Source: Candidatus Nitrosocosmicus arcticus
GTDB taxonomy: Archaea > Thermoproteota > Nitrososphaeria > Nitrososphaerales > Nitrososphaeraceae
Direction of reading: 5' to 3'
NCBI RefSeq assembly: GCF_007826885.1
Contig: NZ_ML675579.1
Coordinates: 955 to 64,954, forward strand
Length of the DNA stretch: 64,000 bases
Positions within the stretch are counted from its first letter, which is position 1, and each line of letters begins with the position of its first letter. The translations under genes were made by a program, and so were the position numbers. Positions 44,582 through 53,421 of the stretch are shown here, one piece after another. Below the pieces are notes generated by a model. The model was not told where the DNA came from. It saw nothing but the letters and a program-made list of their open reading frames with translations, and searched no databases.

Positions 44582-44875
44582 TTATCTTCTATTGATTTTA
44601 AAATCCCTTTTTGGTTGTTGAATTGTAGAAAGTATTTGTTTTAATTCATCGTCTGTTATTGCTCTATTTAGTCTTCCAGTAGAAGCTGCGTTAAATAGAT
44701 AATTCTCAACAGCTGAAGCAAGCTCTGGCTTTACCATCTTTACATTCGTAAGTCTTTGTCTTGCCTCGACATCTAATAACATAGCTAAGGCTTTTTGCTT
44801 CATTGCCTCAGCTTCAGCCTGTTGCCTTCTAATTTCATCGTCAGAAGGCTGATGAGATTGTGGGGGGCCAGACAT
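44582..44875 (-). CDS. PDCD5-family DNA-binding protein
   Basis: 97 residues, helical. The acidic/Gln-rich start (DDEIRRQQAEAEAMKQK) followed by RQRLTNVKMVKPELASAVENYLF and RLNRAITDDELKQIL matches the archaeal PDCD5 family (DUF122-type). Its gene follows S19e by 10 nt, the usual archaeal neighbourhood. Function is not well defined in archaea; DNA binding is known from homologues. Confidence 0.93.
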   Translation of the reverse strand: MSGPPQSHQPSDDEIRRQQAEAEAMKQKALAMLLDVEARQRLTNVKMVKPELASAVENYLFNAASTGRLNRAITDDELKQILSTIQQPKRDFKINRR

Positions 44876-44885
44876 ACTAGATCCT

Positions 44886-45338
44886 CTATGCGTATCTTTC
44901 TAAATCTTTATTTAGTTTAGATATATCTTTAAAAATTTCAGTGGCTAGTCTGTCAACTCTTTTCATACCTTCGCTTGATATTGATCTACCTTTTTTCTTT
45001 TTTTCAACATATCCTGATGCTTCTAATTGTTGTAATGCATTTCTAATGATTGCCCCCCCCGCATCTTTATGGTGATCTAAATTATAGCCAATTCTTTTTC
45101 TTCCTCCATAATAGCTTTTCAGATCAGAAATTCCTATCGGACCATGTAGGTACACCTTTCTTACTAGAGATGCGCATCTAGTATACCACCAGTCTCTGCT
45201 TTGGGGAATTTTTTCCACATGTGGGCCTGTTTTTACATAACTAGCCCATACTGGAGGATTTATTTTCTTATCCTTTTTAAGTTGATCTGATAATTTTGAT
45301 ATCAAGTCATCTGCTGGAACATCAAATACCTTTGCCAT
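44886..45338 (-). CDS. rps19e: 30S ribosomal protein S19e
   Basis: 150 residues with the conserved VFDVPADDLISKLS start, the WASYVKTGPHVEKIP block, DWWYTRCASLVRKVYLHGPIG and the winged-helix recognition region LQQLEASGYVEKK. This ribosomal protein is specific to archaea and eukaryotes. Followed closely by PDCD5. Confidence 0.96.
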   Translation of the reverse strand: MAKVFDVPADDLISKLSDQLKKDKKINPPVWASYVKTGPHVEKIPQSRDWWYTRCASLVRKVYLHGPIGISDLKSYYGGRKRIGYNLDHHKDAGGAIIRNALQQLEASGYVEKKKKGRSISSEGMKRVDRLATEIFKDISKLNKDLERYA

Positions 45339-45424
45339 TTAATATTACAAATTCCTTTCATCAATTTTCCCTTATAATCCTTATTCTTTATCTTGTCCTC
45401 TGTTTGTCCCAAAAATATAAAATA

Positions 45425-45733
45425 TCAGGTTTGGTTATGTTTTTCAATAATTTTTCTATAGGTATGGCCGCATAATTTGCAGGTTATCCTCAAAGCCTTT
45501 GTATTCGACCTTCCTACCCTAATACTTGAATCCCGACCCGGGATGATAAAGTTTTTACAATGCTTACAAAAGAGAAGCTTATATTCAAAAGGAATCTTTA
45601 TTTTATACTTTAAGATAATTTTTTTAGCAATGACAATATGGTGATCAGAGAATTCATCCCTTGAATATAGTGCCCTATCAATCAAAACCTTTACTCTTTG
45701 CATTGCTATTTGTTTTATAACGCTCTTCTTCAT
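45425..45733 (-). CDS. rnp4: RNase P protein component 4 (Rpp21/Rpr2-type)
   Basis: 102 residues. N-terminal helices (AMQRVKVLIDRALYS) are followed by a zinc ribbon with two CxxC knuckles (FCKHCKN and TCKLCGH) separated by an Arg/Ser-rich loop. This is the archaeal Rpp21 subunit, which with Rpp29 binds the specificity domain of RNase P RNA. Divergent from nep1. Confidence 0.9.
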   Translation of the reverse strand: MKKSVIKQIAMQRVKVLIDRALYSRDEFSDHHIVIAKKIILKYKIKIPFEYKLLFCKHCKNFIIPGRDSSIRVGRSNTKALRITCKLCGHTYRKIIEKHNQT

Positions 45734-45813
45734 GACATACCTTTTTGTGACTGATTCGCTTTTTGCATCATATATCTTTAAATAATAATTATTTCCCTTT
45801 AAATCCGTATCAT

Positions 45814-46500
45814 TTGTTAAATTTGATCATAGCAGATACTTCTCTTGAAACCATACCTATCAATGTTTTCAAGCATCCATCTCTTAAAAAAATTCGTAAT
45901 AGTGGTAAAAAACCTAAAGAAATCTTGTTAGATAGGTCTCTTCACCATTTTGCTATGATGTCTACTAAACTGGACGAGGATTATAAGAGGGGAAGACCTG
46001 ATATCCTTCACATTGCGTTGCTGAATGCATTAGCTACACCTCTATACCAAAGAAATCATCTTAAGGTGTTTATTCATACGATTGATGATAACGTTATTAT
46101 AGTAGGGAATAATGTTAGGCTTCCCAAGTCTTATTCCCGATTCGAAGGTCTAGTGTTAAATCTTTTTAGAGATAAGAAAATAATTTCAGAAGACGGGCAA
46201 TTATTATTGGATCTTCGACCTAATACTAATTTTGGAGATCTACTACAAGAGTATGTTAAACCTGAAATTGTAATGGGTTTTTCAACAACAGGTACTTTTA
46301 AAAGGCTTGAATTGATAGGTGCTGATTTAGCTTCTTATACAAATGGATGTGTTGTTATAGGCGGCTTCCCAAAGGGGCATTTTTCAAAAAACGTTGATTC
46401 CTATCTTGACAAAAAGTTTTCCGTCTCAGACATGGGATTAGAATCCCAAATAATTATCTCTCGATTGTTATATGAATTTGAAAAAAATGTTCTAGTCTAA
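45814..46500 (+). CDS. nep1: rRNA pseudouridine-N1-methyltransferase Nep1 (Emg1)
   Basis: SPOUT-class methyltransferase that modifies a pseudouridine in 16S rRNA and assists small-subunit assembly. Motifs: LIIADTSLE at the start, LLDRSLHHFAM, RGRPDILHIALLNALATPL, LPKSYSRFEGL and the C-terminal trefoil-knot segment VVIGGFPKGHF. I start it at TTG 45814 because homologues begin only a few residues before LIIADTS and two TATA-like boxes sit just upstream; the frame is open to 45763, and 45823 is also possible. Confidence 0.9.
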   Translation: MLNLIIADTSLETIPINVFKHPSLKKIRNSGKKPKEILLDRSLHHFAMMSTKLDEDYKRGRPDILHIALLNALATPLYQRNHLKVFIHTIDDNVIIVGNNVRLPKSYSRFEGLVLNLFRDKKIISEDGQLLLDLRPNTNFGDLLQEYVKPEIVMGFSTTGTFKRLELIGADLASYTNGCVVIGGFPKGHFSKNVDSYLDKKFSVSDMGLESQIIISRLLYEFEKNVLV

Positions 46501-46514
46501 AAAAATTAATGGGC

Positions 46515-46637
46515 TTATCTTGCCCTTCTGGCCATTGATGCTAATGCATAAATAAGTCCAATCCCTAAACCAACTGCTAACGGTACCCAGACACCAAAAG
46601 CTTCAGGGTTTATCACAATTTGTAAGAATGACAACAT
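46515..46637 (-). CDS. 40-residue single-TM small membrane protein
   Basis: A clean ATG frame on the minus strand encodes LSFLQIVINPEAFG, a transmembrane stretch (VWVPLAVGLGIGLIYALA) and a basic tail MARRAR. A TATA-like sequence (ttatatac on the minus strand) lies about 28 nt upstream. Basic residues after the helix suggest the C terminus is cytoplasmic. Length and composition resemble small accessory subunits of membrane complexes; no partner is identified. It is too short for most gene callers. Confidence 0.7.
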   Translation of the reverse strand: MLSFLQIVINPEAFGVWVPLAVGLGIGLIYALASMARRAR

Positions 46638-46844
46638 TGAGGGTTATAGATCATGGATGTATATAAGGTTTGTATTGTATGATTTTTATCTTTAATACAA
46701 CATTATTTAATAAAAAACAATCGTTATACTATATTATTCTATTTTTGTATATCAGTATAGTATTTTTTATATTCTGATAAAATCATGAATTTCTACGGGC
46801 TAAGTATATTTACTTTAAATTACCCTATCGAACTGATTTTATAT

Positions 46845-47123
46845 ATGAAGATGCAGAAAGAGCTGCGCAAATTTTGTCCTAAATGTAAAACTCATACTAC
46901 TCAAGCTGTTTCAACTTATAAAAAGGGTAAAGATAGAAAGGGAGCTCAGGGTGCTAGGCGCCACGCAGAAGATAAAAAAGGCTATGGTGGTCAAAAATTC
47001 CCTGAATTAAAAAGGACTGCTAAAACTACTAAAAAAGTAACCCTGAAATATACTTGCAAAACTTGCCAAAGAAAGACGATGAAACAAGGAATGCGAATTA
47101 GGAAATTGGAGATCCAAGCTTAG
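46845..47123 (+). CDS. rpl44e: 50S ribosomal protein L44e
   Basis: 92 residues from the ATG at 46845. Zinc-ribbon cysteines lie in FCPKCKTHT and YTCKTCQRKT, with the basic KGKDRKGAQGARRHAEDKKGYGG loop in between. The frame is open upstream to 46785, but the extra residues are hydrophobic and unlike L44e, and a TATA-like box (tttaaat) lies about 29 nt before 46845. Followed by S27e, the standard archaeal pair. Confidence 0.94.
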   Translation: MKMQKELRKFCPKCKTHTTQAVSTYKKGKDRKGAQGARRHAEDKKGYGGQKFPELKRTAKTTKKVTLKYTCKTCQRKTMKQGMRIRKLEIQA

Positions 47124-47138
47124 TCGGAGTGAATGATT

Positions 47139-47336
47139 GTGAAAAAACATAACATTATGATCCCAAAACCTCGTAGTAACTTTGTAAAAGTTGAATGTGA
47201 TTCATGTAAAAATATTAAAGTCTTGTATACTTATAGCACAAAACCTGTATTATGTCCATCTTGTAATGCTGAACTTTTGGTGAATACCGGTGGCCAGGCT
47301 AAAATATTGGGCAATATCTTGGAAACTTTGGATTAA
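47139..47336 (+). CDS. rps27e: 30S ribosomal protein S27e
   Basis: A zinc-ribbon ribosomal protein, about 65 residues, with VECDSCKN and LCPSCNAEL knuckles and the TGGQAKI end. A Shine-Dalgarno-like ggagtga (47126-47132) lies 6 nt before the GTG at 47139, which I choose over the ATG at 47133 because there the spacing would be zero. The family core MIPKPRSNFVKV begins six residues in. It ends overlapping the convergent cobY by four bases. Confidence 0.93.
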   Translation: MKKHNIMIPKPRSNFVKVECDSCKNIKVLYTYSTKPVLCPSCNAELLVNTGGQAKILGNILETLD

Positions 47337-48034
47337 TCATTTCTTACTGATTTCAAATTCTGCAAATCAATAAATTTTTCTGCTTTTTTCAAGTCGCCAA
47401 TCGTGTTTATATTATAAACTAATTCCAGATTATTCAAAATCATCGGTACTTCTCTGATCTGGTCAATATGCTCCAATCCTGCAAAAGTATGAAAATCTAA
47501 TATCGAAATCCCCGTATAACAATAATCAATTTTACTAATTTGTGTTACAAAAGTTGAGGGAATAAAATTGTTCTGAATAAACATTTTTTTGTCTACAACT
47601 ATAGCGATACTGGGACTACTCTGATTCAAATCCGTAATATCGTCTAAGGTTTTAGATGATATCAAGGGTAGATCAGTAGGTAAAAACAAAATCTTATTGT
47701 TAACAAAATCTTGAGTTCCATTTTTTCCTATGTTTTCTTTACCTTTAAAGAATTGGAGTACAACTAGGTAATCATTTGAAAATCCACTGCCATTTGTCTC
47801 TATCAGTGTTATATCATTAAAGTATCTTTTTTTTAGGAACTCTTTGGTTTTTACTGTATTCTTACTCACTGCAGCATAGATCTTAAAGTTCTTTTTTGAA
47901 TTCTGTATTGCCTCTATAATATATTCGATCAGTGATTTATTCTTCAACTCTAAGAGGGGTTTTTCTACTTTGGCTATGGAATTTGTATTCAGTCTACTTC
48001 CTTTTCCTCCACACATTAGAACACAATTAATCAT
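47333..48034 (-). CDS. cobY: Adenosylcobinamide-phosphate guanylyltransferase (CobY-type)
   Basis: A nucleotidyltransferase of the MobA/CobY group: VLMCGGKGSRL (nucleotide loop), EKPLLELKNKSLIEYIIEAI and FLPTDLPLIS. It activates adenosylcobinamide phosphate with GTP; archaea use this instead of CobU. The function is inferred from the cobalamin genes next to it (cobS, cbiB, cobQ, cobD). I start at the ATG at 48034, preceded by a purine-rich agaagagaa, instead of the TTG at 48073. MobA-like Mo-cofactor activity is an alternative. Confidence 0.82.
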   Translation of the reverse strand: MINCVLMCGGKGSRLNTNSIAKVEKPLLELKNKSLIEYIIEAIQNSKKNFKIYAAVSKNTVKTKEFLKKRYFNDITLIETNGSGFSNDYLVVLQFFKGKENIGKNGTQDFVNNKILFLPTDLPLISSKTLDDITDLNQSSPSIAIVVDKKMFIQNNFIPSTFVTQISKIDYCYTGISILDFHTFAGLEHIDQIREVPMILNNLELVYNINTIGDLKKAEKFIDLQNLKSVRND

Positions 48035-48358
48035 ATTTCTCTTCTTGTCAATTTGATTTTGTGAATTTGGCAACTAATTAAATTTGCTCCTTAATTATGA
48101 CATTCTTTCATTAATCTCCTAGCGATTTTACTATTTTAACCTAATTACTATGTGTTCAAATTGACAATTAATTAATTTCATTTTTAGTTTCGTTAAATTT
48201 CGATATGTGTGCCCAGATTCGGTAGATTATAGTTGATTTGAATATTACTCAGACTTTAAGCTGTCCTTGAACTAAGGTCCATAAAATACCTATTGGCTAG
48301 TTTCCTTTTCTATTTCCTGTTCTGCATGTAAATTTCTCTTTAAAAAAAATTGAAATTG

Positions 48359-49102
48359 TTATGACAGAGATAAGAGTGAACACAGTCTTACTATTTCGTT
48401 TGTTGCCCCCATTACATCTCCTGTAATTCCTCCAAAGTTCTTCTTTGAAATATATATGACTACTAAACAACAAATAATTCCTACAATAAATATCTGTAAT
48501 CCAATCACACTCATATTGGAAATTAAAAGTATCAATATTGTAGTAATGATCGTTGCAATGGCCATTTTCTTTTTTGATTTCATGTTTTTTGTAAACAACG
48601 AACTATATCCATCCCAAGCTGACTCACAATAATGCGATTGCAATACCATTGAATATTTCGACATGATTTCGGAAAGAATTATTGCAATCATTAATCTCTC
48701 CAAACTTGTGATTGAAGAAATTGCTATTACCATTCCAATAAAATATCCCGAAACCGCGACAGTTCCCGCCGATCCAATTCTTGGGTCATGCATTACCTTG
48801 TATTTCTTATCTTTGTTGCCTCTTACCATAATACCGTCGGCAAAATCTGCGAGGGCATCAGTATGATGTATGCCTGTTAGGACTATCAGAAAAATTGTTA
48901 CTATGAATGCCGATACAAACTGATTAAAGAAATAAAAGGATATTAATACTACCGGTAGAGTCAAAAGTCCTATTAATAATCCAATAAAAGGGAACAAAAA
49001 CATGCCTTTTGAAATATTTTCTAAACCATCGCTCTTATTTAATTTTCCAATTGGTATTATTGTTAAAAATGATATAATTTCTAAGATGCTCTTAAATACC
49101 AA
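48359..49102 (-). CDS. cobS: Adenosylcobinamide-GDP ribazoletransferase (cobalamin 5'-phosphate synthase) CobS
   Basis: A membrane enzyme that joins the lower ligand to adenosylcobinamide-GDP. 247 residues with 6-7 hydrophobic segments. The catalytic motif HHTDALADFADGIMVRG and the C-terminal GGITGDVMGATNE are both present. The start is TTG and overlaps the cbiB end by 11 bp, so the two are probably translationally linked. A 280-bp gap separates it from cobY. Confidence 0.94.
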   Translation of the reverse strand: MVFKSILEIISFLTIIPIGKLNKSDGLENISKGMFLFPFIGLLIGLLTLPVVLISFYFFNQFVSAFIVTIFLIVLTGIHHTDALADFADGIMVRGNKDKKYKVMHDPRIGSAGTVAVSGYFIGMVIAISSITSLERLMIAIILSEIMSKYSMVLQSHYCESAWDGYSSLFTKNMKSKKKMAIATIITTILILLISNMSVIGLQIFIVGIICCLVVIYISKKNFGGITGDVMGATNEIVRLCSLLSLS

Positions 49103-50090
49103 ATAATATTGTCCACCAATTAAAATAGTTCAAAATTATAATAACAGGAATTAGAAAACTGATCATAAATATCAATGTCGCTATCTTGGTTATTTTTAAG
49201 GATGTTTTGCATTTTTGGATGGTGATTTGTTCGTTCATATCACCTAATTTATAATGATCAATTTTCTCTAACTGAATATTTAATCCTCCAGCCATAATTG
49301 ACATTGGTATACCTGCATTGAAACTTTCCGTATTTTGATAGTCTCTTTTAACGATTTTTATTGCATTTTTCCAATCTTGCCCGCAAACCATGATGGAGGC
49401 AATCATAAAAACTGATGATAGTCGTGCAGGTATGGCATTTAAGATGGTATCAAGTTTAGCTGACATCCATCCCAATTTATTATGGTAGTCATCCTTGTAA
49501 GCTATCATGGAATCTAATGTGTTTATGGTTCTATACATCATGGAACCTGGAATATTTAAAAACCCGTAATAGAATAGAGGCGAGAGTATACCATCGACAA
49601 AGCTTTCCGAAACACATTCGATACAAGCTGATAGAATTCTGGACTCTGATAGATTTCGTGTGTCTCTGCTGACAATTTTTGATAAATTTGTCCGGGCATT
49701 ATTTAAATTGTTTTTGTCCAATTCCACCAAGATTTCTCTGATATGGTTATCCATAGCTCTTATGGAAAATGTTGTTTTTAAGATTGCTGACGATACTATG
49801 ACAAAAAAAACTGTGCCTAACAAATAAAATGATTGCGTGCTAACATAATAAACTACTACACCAACCATGACGGTTAATCCTAATGCTAATATCGATCCCA
49901 TCACCTTTTCAAAAGTTTCTTTTCCTATTCTATATCTAGAAGCATTTTTTATTATCTTCGTAAAGAATTTTATGATTCTGCCAATCATTACGACGGGATG
50001 CATCCTATTTGGCGGTTCGCCTATGGTGATGTCTATTAGAGTTGCAATAAATAAGATTGATATGATTTCTATCACGGGTTCAAGTGGCAT
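49092..50090 (-). CDS. cbiB: Adenosylcobinamide-phosphate synthase CbiB
   Basis: A membrane protein that couples aminopropanol phosphate to adenosylcobyric acid. 332 residues with several hydrophobic helices, the N-terminal DITIGEPPNRMHPVVMIGR motif, and SRDTRNLSES and SFVDGILSPLFYYGF blocks typical of the family. The ATG lies 12 nt after the cobQ stop. Its substrate is the product of CobQ and of the CobD-like enzyme two genes upstream. Confidence 0.94.
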   Translation of the reverse strand: MPLEPVIEIISILFIATLIDITIGEPPNRMHPVVMIGRIIKFFTKIIKNASRYRIGKETFEKVMGSILALGLTVMVGVVVYYVSTQSFYLLGTVFFVIVSSAILKTTFSIRAMDNHIREILVELDKNNLNNARTNLSKIVSRDTRNLSESRILSACIECVSESFVDGILSPLFYYGFLNIPGSMMYRTINTLDSMIAYKDDYHNKLGWMSAKLDTILNAIPARLSSVFMIASIMVCGQDWKNAIKIVKRDYQNTESFNAGIPMSIMAGGLNIQLEKIDHYKLGDMNEQITIQKCKTSLKITKIATLIFMISFLIPVIIILNYFNWWTILFGI

Positions 50091-50102
50091 GTTTTGATTT
50101 TT

Positions 50103-51032
50103 TCATCCAATTATTTTTTTTAGGACATAGTCCATATTGATTGATGATTCTACTTTTTCTGCAAACCTACTGATCTCTGCGTCTAAAGCTGACTGATCGG
50201 TCGCTTTTTGATTTTCGTCTGTGTTATCATTTTTGTTGATTGATCGAGCATATGTTTTCTTGTTTTCCTTCTGACTTTGTTTTATTTCCTTGTCGCTATT
50301 GTCTCTGTCCAGGGAGTCCTCTTTTGGTATATTGTGATCTATTTTAGGAATGATACCTAAAATTGGTTTTTCTATTTTTGATTCGATCTTTTTTATTGCG
50401 GGGGATAGTATTGCATTATCTCCCCGAAATTTGTTGATTAGAATTCCTTTTACTAATCGTTGATGCGATGGTCTTAACAACATCATTGTTCCTAATATGC
50501 TGGCGAAACATCCTCCACGTTCAATGTCTGAAACCAGGATTACTGGTGCATTTACTTTGGCTGCAAAAATCATATTGGCGATATCGTATTTTTGTATATT
50601 TATCTCGGCAGGTGAGCCTGCTCCTTCTAATATTATTATTTCGTAATTCTTTCTTAATTCTCTGAATGCGTCTAAAGCTATTCTTAAACCTTTATTGAGA
50701 ACAAAATCTGAATAGTAATCTTTGGCTTCCATGACCGACAAAAATTCACCGTTTGTATATATTCTGCTTTTGCTGTTACCTATGGGCTTTAATAATATTG
50801 GATTCATGTTGCAGTCCGGAATTGCTCTACTTGCCATTGCCTGAATTGCTTGGGCATTTGCGATCACTTTATCTGTGTTTTGTATTTTATATGTAAATGA
50901 AGACATGTTTTGGGACTTGAACGGTGCAACTTTGAATCCTTTGTTGATCAAAATTCTGCATAGTGCAGTAACGAGCATGCTTTTGCCAGCTCCCGAAGAC
51001 GTCCCTTGAATCATTAACAGTTTTGATTTCAA
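50103..51032 (-). CDS. cobQ: Cobyric acid synthase CobQ lacking the glutamine amidotransferase domain
   Basis: Amidates four carboxylates of the corrin ring using ATP and ammonia from glutamine. The synthetase half is intact: P-loop GTSSGAGKS (10-18), FKSQNMSS, EGAGSPAEINI, VILVSDIERGGCFAS and ILINKFRGD. Full-length CobQ is about 480-500 residues with a C-terminal class I amidotransferase domain; here, after GIIPKIDHNIPKEDSL, there is only a low-complexity Asn/Lys/Asp linker and then SALDAEISRFAEKVESSI, which resembles the usual C-terminal tail. No nucleophilic Cys motif is seen. The start is TTG overlapping the cobD stop by four bases, or ATG at 51014. Confidence 0.88.
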   Translation of the reverse strand: MKSKLLMIQGTSSGAGKSMLVTALCRILINKGFKVAPFKSQNMSSFTYKIQNTDKVIANAQAIQAMASRAIPDCNMNPILLKPIGNSKSRIYTNGEFLSVMEAKDYYSDFVLNKGLRIALDAFRELRKNYEIIILEGAGSPAEINIQKYDIANMIFAAKVNAPVILVSDIERGGCFASILGTMMLLRPSHQRLVKGILINKFRGDNAILSPAIKKIESKIEKPILGIIPKIDHNIPKEDSLDRDNSDKEIKQSQKENKKTYARSINKNDNTDENQKATDQSALDAEISRFAEKVESSINMDYVLKKIIG

Positions 51033-52120
51033 AATGCTTCTTCCAATGATTCTAAAAGGACGTTATTCTCTTTTGGAGTCTTGATGGCTACTCTAATAAA
51101 TTTGTCATTCATACCTGTGAAACTCTTGCAGTCTCTTACGAGGATTCTATTCTTTATTAATAATTCGCTGGTCAGGTCTGTGGATGTTTTCTCATTTAGT
51201 ATCTCAATCAAGTAAAAATTGACATCACTTGAGATTGCCCTTATTTTCCTGTTTTTTTCAAGTAATTTGAATACTCTTTTCTTTTCCGAAATGTTGTTTT
51301 TCCTTGCGGCTTTAATGTGAGATTTGTCTTTTAGCGCTTCTATGGCTGCTATCTGGGCTAATCCGTTTACGTTCCAGCTAATTAAATTGTTGTTTAGTTT
51401 TTGAATATTCTCTTTGGTCGATAGCGCGTAACCTACTCTCAAACCTGCTAGGCCGAATGTTTTTGTAAGCGATCGTAATATCACCAAATTATTGAAATCT
51501 TTTATTAGATTAATAAAATAGTTATTGTCCTTTTCCTTTCTAATAACGGTAAATTCAATGTAGGATTCATCTAGGAGGATTGGGATCTTTTTGTCAATTT
51601 TTTCTATCACTTCTAATATTTCTTTTCTGAAAAACTTTCCTGTAGGGTTATTTGGATTGCATAAGAATACTGATCCTATTTCATTGTCTGGATTATTTGC
51701 TAGCTTTGTAATAGTATCTGAATCAATTTGAAAGTTATTGTCAGAAGGGGGTACATATACCAATTTTGATTTCATGCGTTTTGCAGCAAGTTCATATTCA
51801 CAAAAGGTGGGCGTTGGGATTAGTGTTTTTTTTCGTGTAAAGGCCGCGGCGAAATAATGTATTAATTCTGTGGCACCATTTCCCGTTATTAAATTCTCAT
51901 TTATGTCCAGGTCAAATTCACAATTAATATACTCTATTATCTTTTTTTTTAATTCAATGCATTTGGGATCAGGATAGATATAGGCTAGTTTGATGCTGGA
52001 TCTTAATTTTTCAAAAACTTTCTTGGAAATTCCAAGAGGATTTATGTTCGAACTAAAGTCTATTCTTATATTATTTTGACTATTTACAGAATAGATTCCA
52101 CCATGATGACAATGTTGCAA
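51029..52120 (-). CDS. cobD: Threonine-phosphate decarboxylase / HisC-like PLP aminotransferase (CobD)
   Basis: 363 residues, fold-type I PLP enzyme. The N-terminal HHGGIYS followed by DFSSNINPLG is a CobD hallmark. PLP-binding features are CNPNNPTGK, LLDESYIEF and the Schiff-base lysine K220 in RSLTKTFGLAG. In cobalamin synthesis this enzyme makes aminopropanol phosphate from threonine phosphate. The histidinol-phosphate aminotransferase alternative is less likely because the gene heads the cobQ-cbiB-cobS operon. TTG start. Confidence 0.9.
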   Translation of the reverse strand: MQHCHHGGIYSVNSQNNIRIDFSSNINPLGISKKVFEKLRSSIKLAYIYPDPKCIELKKKIIEYINCEFDLDINENLITGNGATELIHYFAAAFTRKKTLIPTPTFCEYELAAKRMKSKLVYVPPSDNNFQIDSDTITKLANNPDNEIGSVFLCNPNNPTGKFFRKEILEVIEKIDKKIPILLDESYIEFTVIRKEKDNNYFINLIKDFNNLVILRSLTKTFGLAGLRVGYALSTKENIQKLNNNLISWNVNGLAQIAAIEALKDKSHIKAARKNNISEKKRVFKLLEKNRKIRAISSDVNFYLIEILNEKTSTDLTSELLIKNRILVRDCKSFTGMNDKFIRVAIKTPKENNVLLESLEEAF

Positions 52121-52235
52121 AGTCGTTTCAATCAGATGATTTCTTGTCTTCTTTTTTAGTATAACAAGATCTTTTCACCTATTGTATAATAATTTTAGTT
52201 TTTTTTACGCTTTAAAAACGATTATTAATTGTTTT

Positions 52236-53336
52236 ATGTCTAACGCTTTCAATATGTTAAAAGTAGCGTTAATCGGTTCAACTGGCGCTGTTGGTCAAGA
52301 ATTTGTGGTTGCACTTGACAAACATCCTTGGTTCAATTTAACTCATATTGTATCTTCTGAAAGATCCGCTGGTAAAAAATATATCGATGCAATTAGAGAT
52401 CCTCAGTCGGGTATACTTAAGTGGCATAATCGAGAACAAGTACCAGAATACGTTAGAGATAAGATCGTATCTAAAATTGACGACATAAATCCGAAGGAGT
52501 TTGACTTAATTTTTACTGCGTTGGAATCTGATGATGCACAAACAATCGAACCAAAATTGGCTGTCCATGTTCCTGTTATTAGTACAGCTGCTGCTTTCAG
52601 ATATGAAAACGATGTCCCAATTTTGATACCGGGAATTAATGATGAACATGCTGATCTTTTAAAAAAGCAGCAGGAGGAGCGTCAATGGAACGGCTTTATT
52701 GCACCATTGCCTAATTGTACTACTACTGGGCTCGCTATTACTCTAAAGCCATTGATTGAGAGCTTTGGAGTGAAAAGTGTCTTTATGACCTCAATGCAAG
52801 CACTGTCTGGAGCAGGTAGGTCTCCTGGTGTTATTGCTTTGGATATACTAGACAACGTCATTCCATACATTCCTAAAGAGGAAGAAAAAGTTCAAATAGA
52901 AACCAAAAAAATATTGGGCAGATATGATAGAGAGTCTAAAGAAATTTCTGTTAACGATGTAAAGGTCAGTTGCACCTGTACCAGGGTGCCAGTATCTGAT
53001 GGTCATACCGAGGTGGTCTTTGTGGAGACAATTGAAAATGCAGACCCCTCGTCAGTTAAAAAGAAAATGATGGAGTTTTCTGACAATGTGTCCATAAAGA
53101 ATCTTCCTACTGCTCCACGAGATTATATTGTTGTCAATGATGATCCAACGAGACCTCAGCCACGAGTAGACAGAGAAATCAATGATGGTATGACCACAGT
53201 GGTTGGTAGATTGCGAAAGGATTCCGTGTTTGATAATGGTATAAAGTATGTTCTTCTCACTCATAATGAAAAAATGGGTTCGGCGAAAGGAGCCGTATTA
53301 CTAGCTGAGTTGTTCAAAACAAAAAAAATTATATAA
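52236..53336 (+). CDS. asd: Aspartate-semialdehyde dehydrogenase-family enzyme
   Basis: About 366 residues. The dinucleotide motif LIGSTGAVGQEF, the active-site cysteine C161 in LPNCTTTG, the SMQALSGAGRSPG segment and the histidine in CTRVPVSDGHTE are all in place. The archaeal branch of this family contains both aspartate-semialdehyde dehydrogenase and malonyl-/succinyl-CoA reductases of autotrophic CO2 fixation; I favour the amino-acid role but cannot exclude the other. The ATG at 52236 lies 22 nt after a TATA-like box; the extra upstream residues of the longer frame look non-native. Confidence 0.88.
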   Translation: MSNAFNMLKVALIGSTGAVGQEFVVALDKHPWFNLTHIVSSERSAGKKYIDAIRDPQSGILKWHNREQVPEYVRDKIVSKIDDINPKEFDLIFTALESDDAQTIEPKLAVHVPVISTAAAFRYENDVPILIPGINDEHADLLKKQQEERQWNGFIAPLPNCTTTGLAITLKPLIESFGVKSVFMTSMQALSGAGRSPGVIALDILDNVIPYIPKEEEKVQIETKKILGRYDRESKEISVNDVKVSCTCTRVPVSDGHTEVVFVETIENADPSSVKKKMMEFSDNVSIKNLPTAPRDYIVVNDDPTRPQPRVDREINDGMTTVVGRLRKDSVFDNGIKYVLLTHNEKMGSAKGAVLLAELFKTKKII

Positions 53337-53421
53337 TTTTTTTTAAAAATAAACAAACTTTATAACAAAAATAAAAATAATACATTTATTAACCACGAAA
53401 AAATAGTATATTTTGAAAATT

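Noticed and set aside
47333-48034. MobA instead of CobY for the nucleotidyltransferase
   Set aside because: Mo-cofactor genes are more than 40 kb away, while four cobalamin genes follow; CobY is the better fit, although sequence alone cannot exclude MobA.
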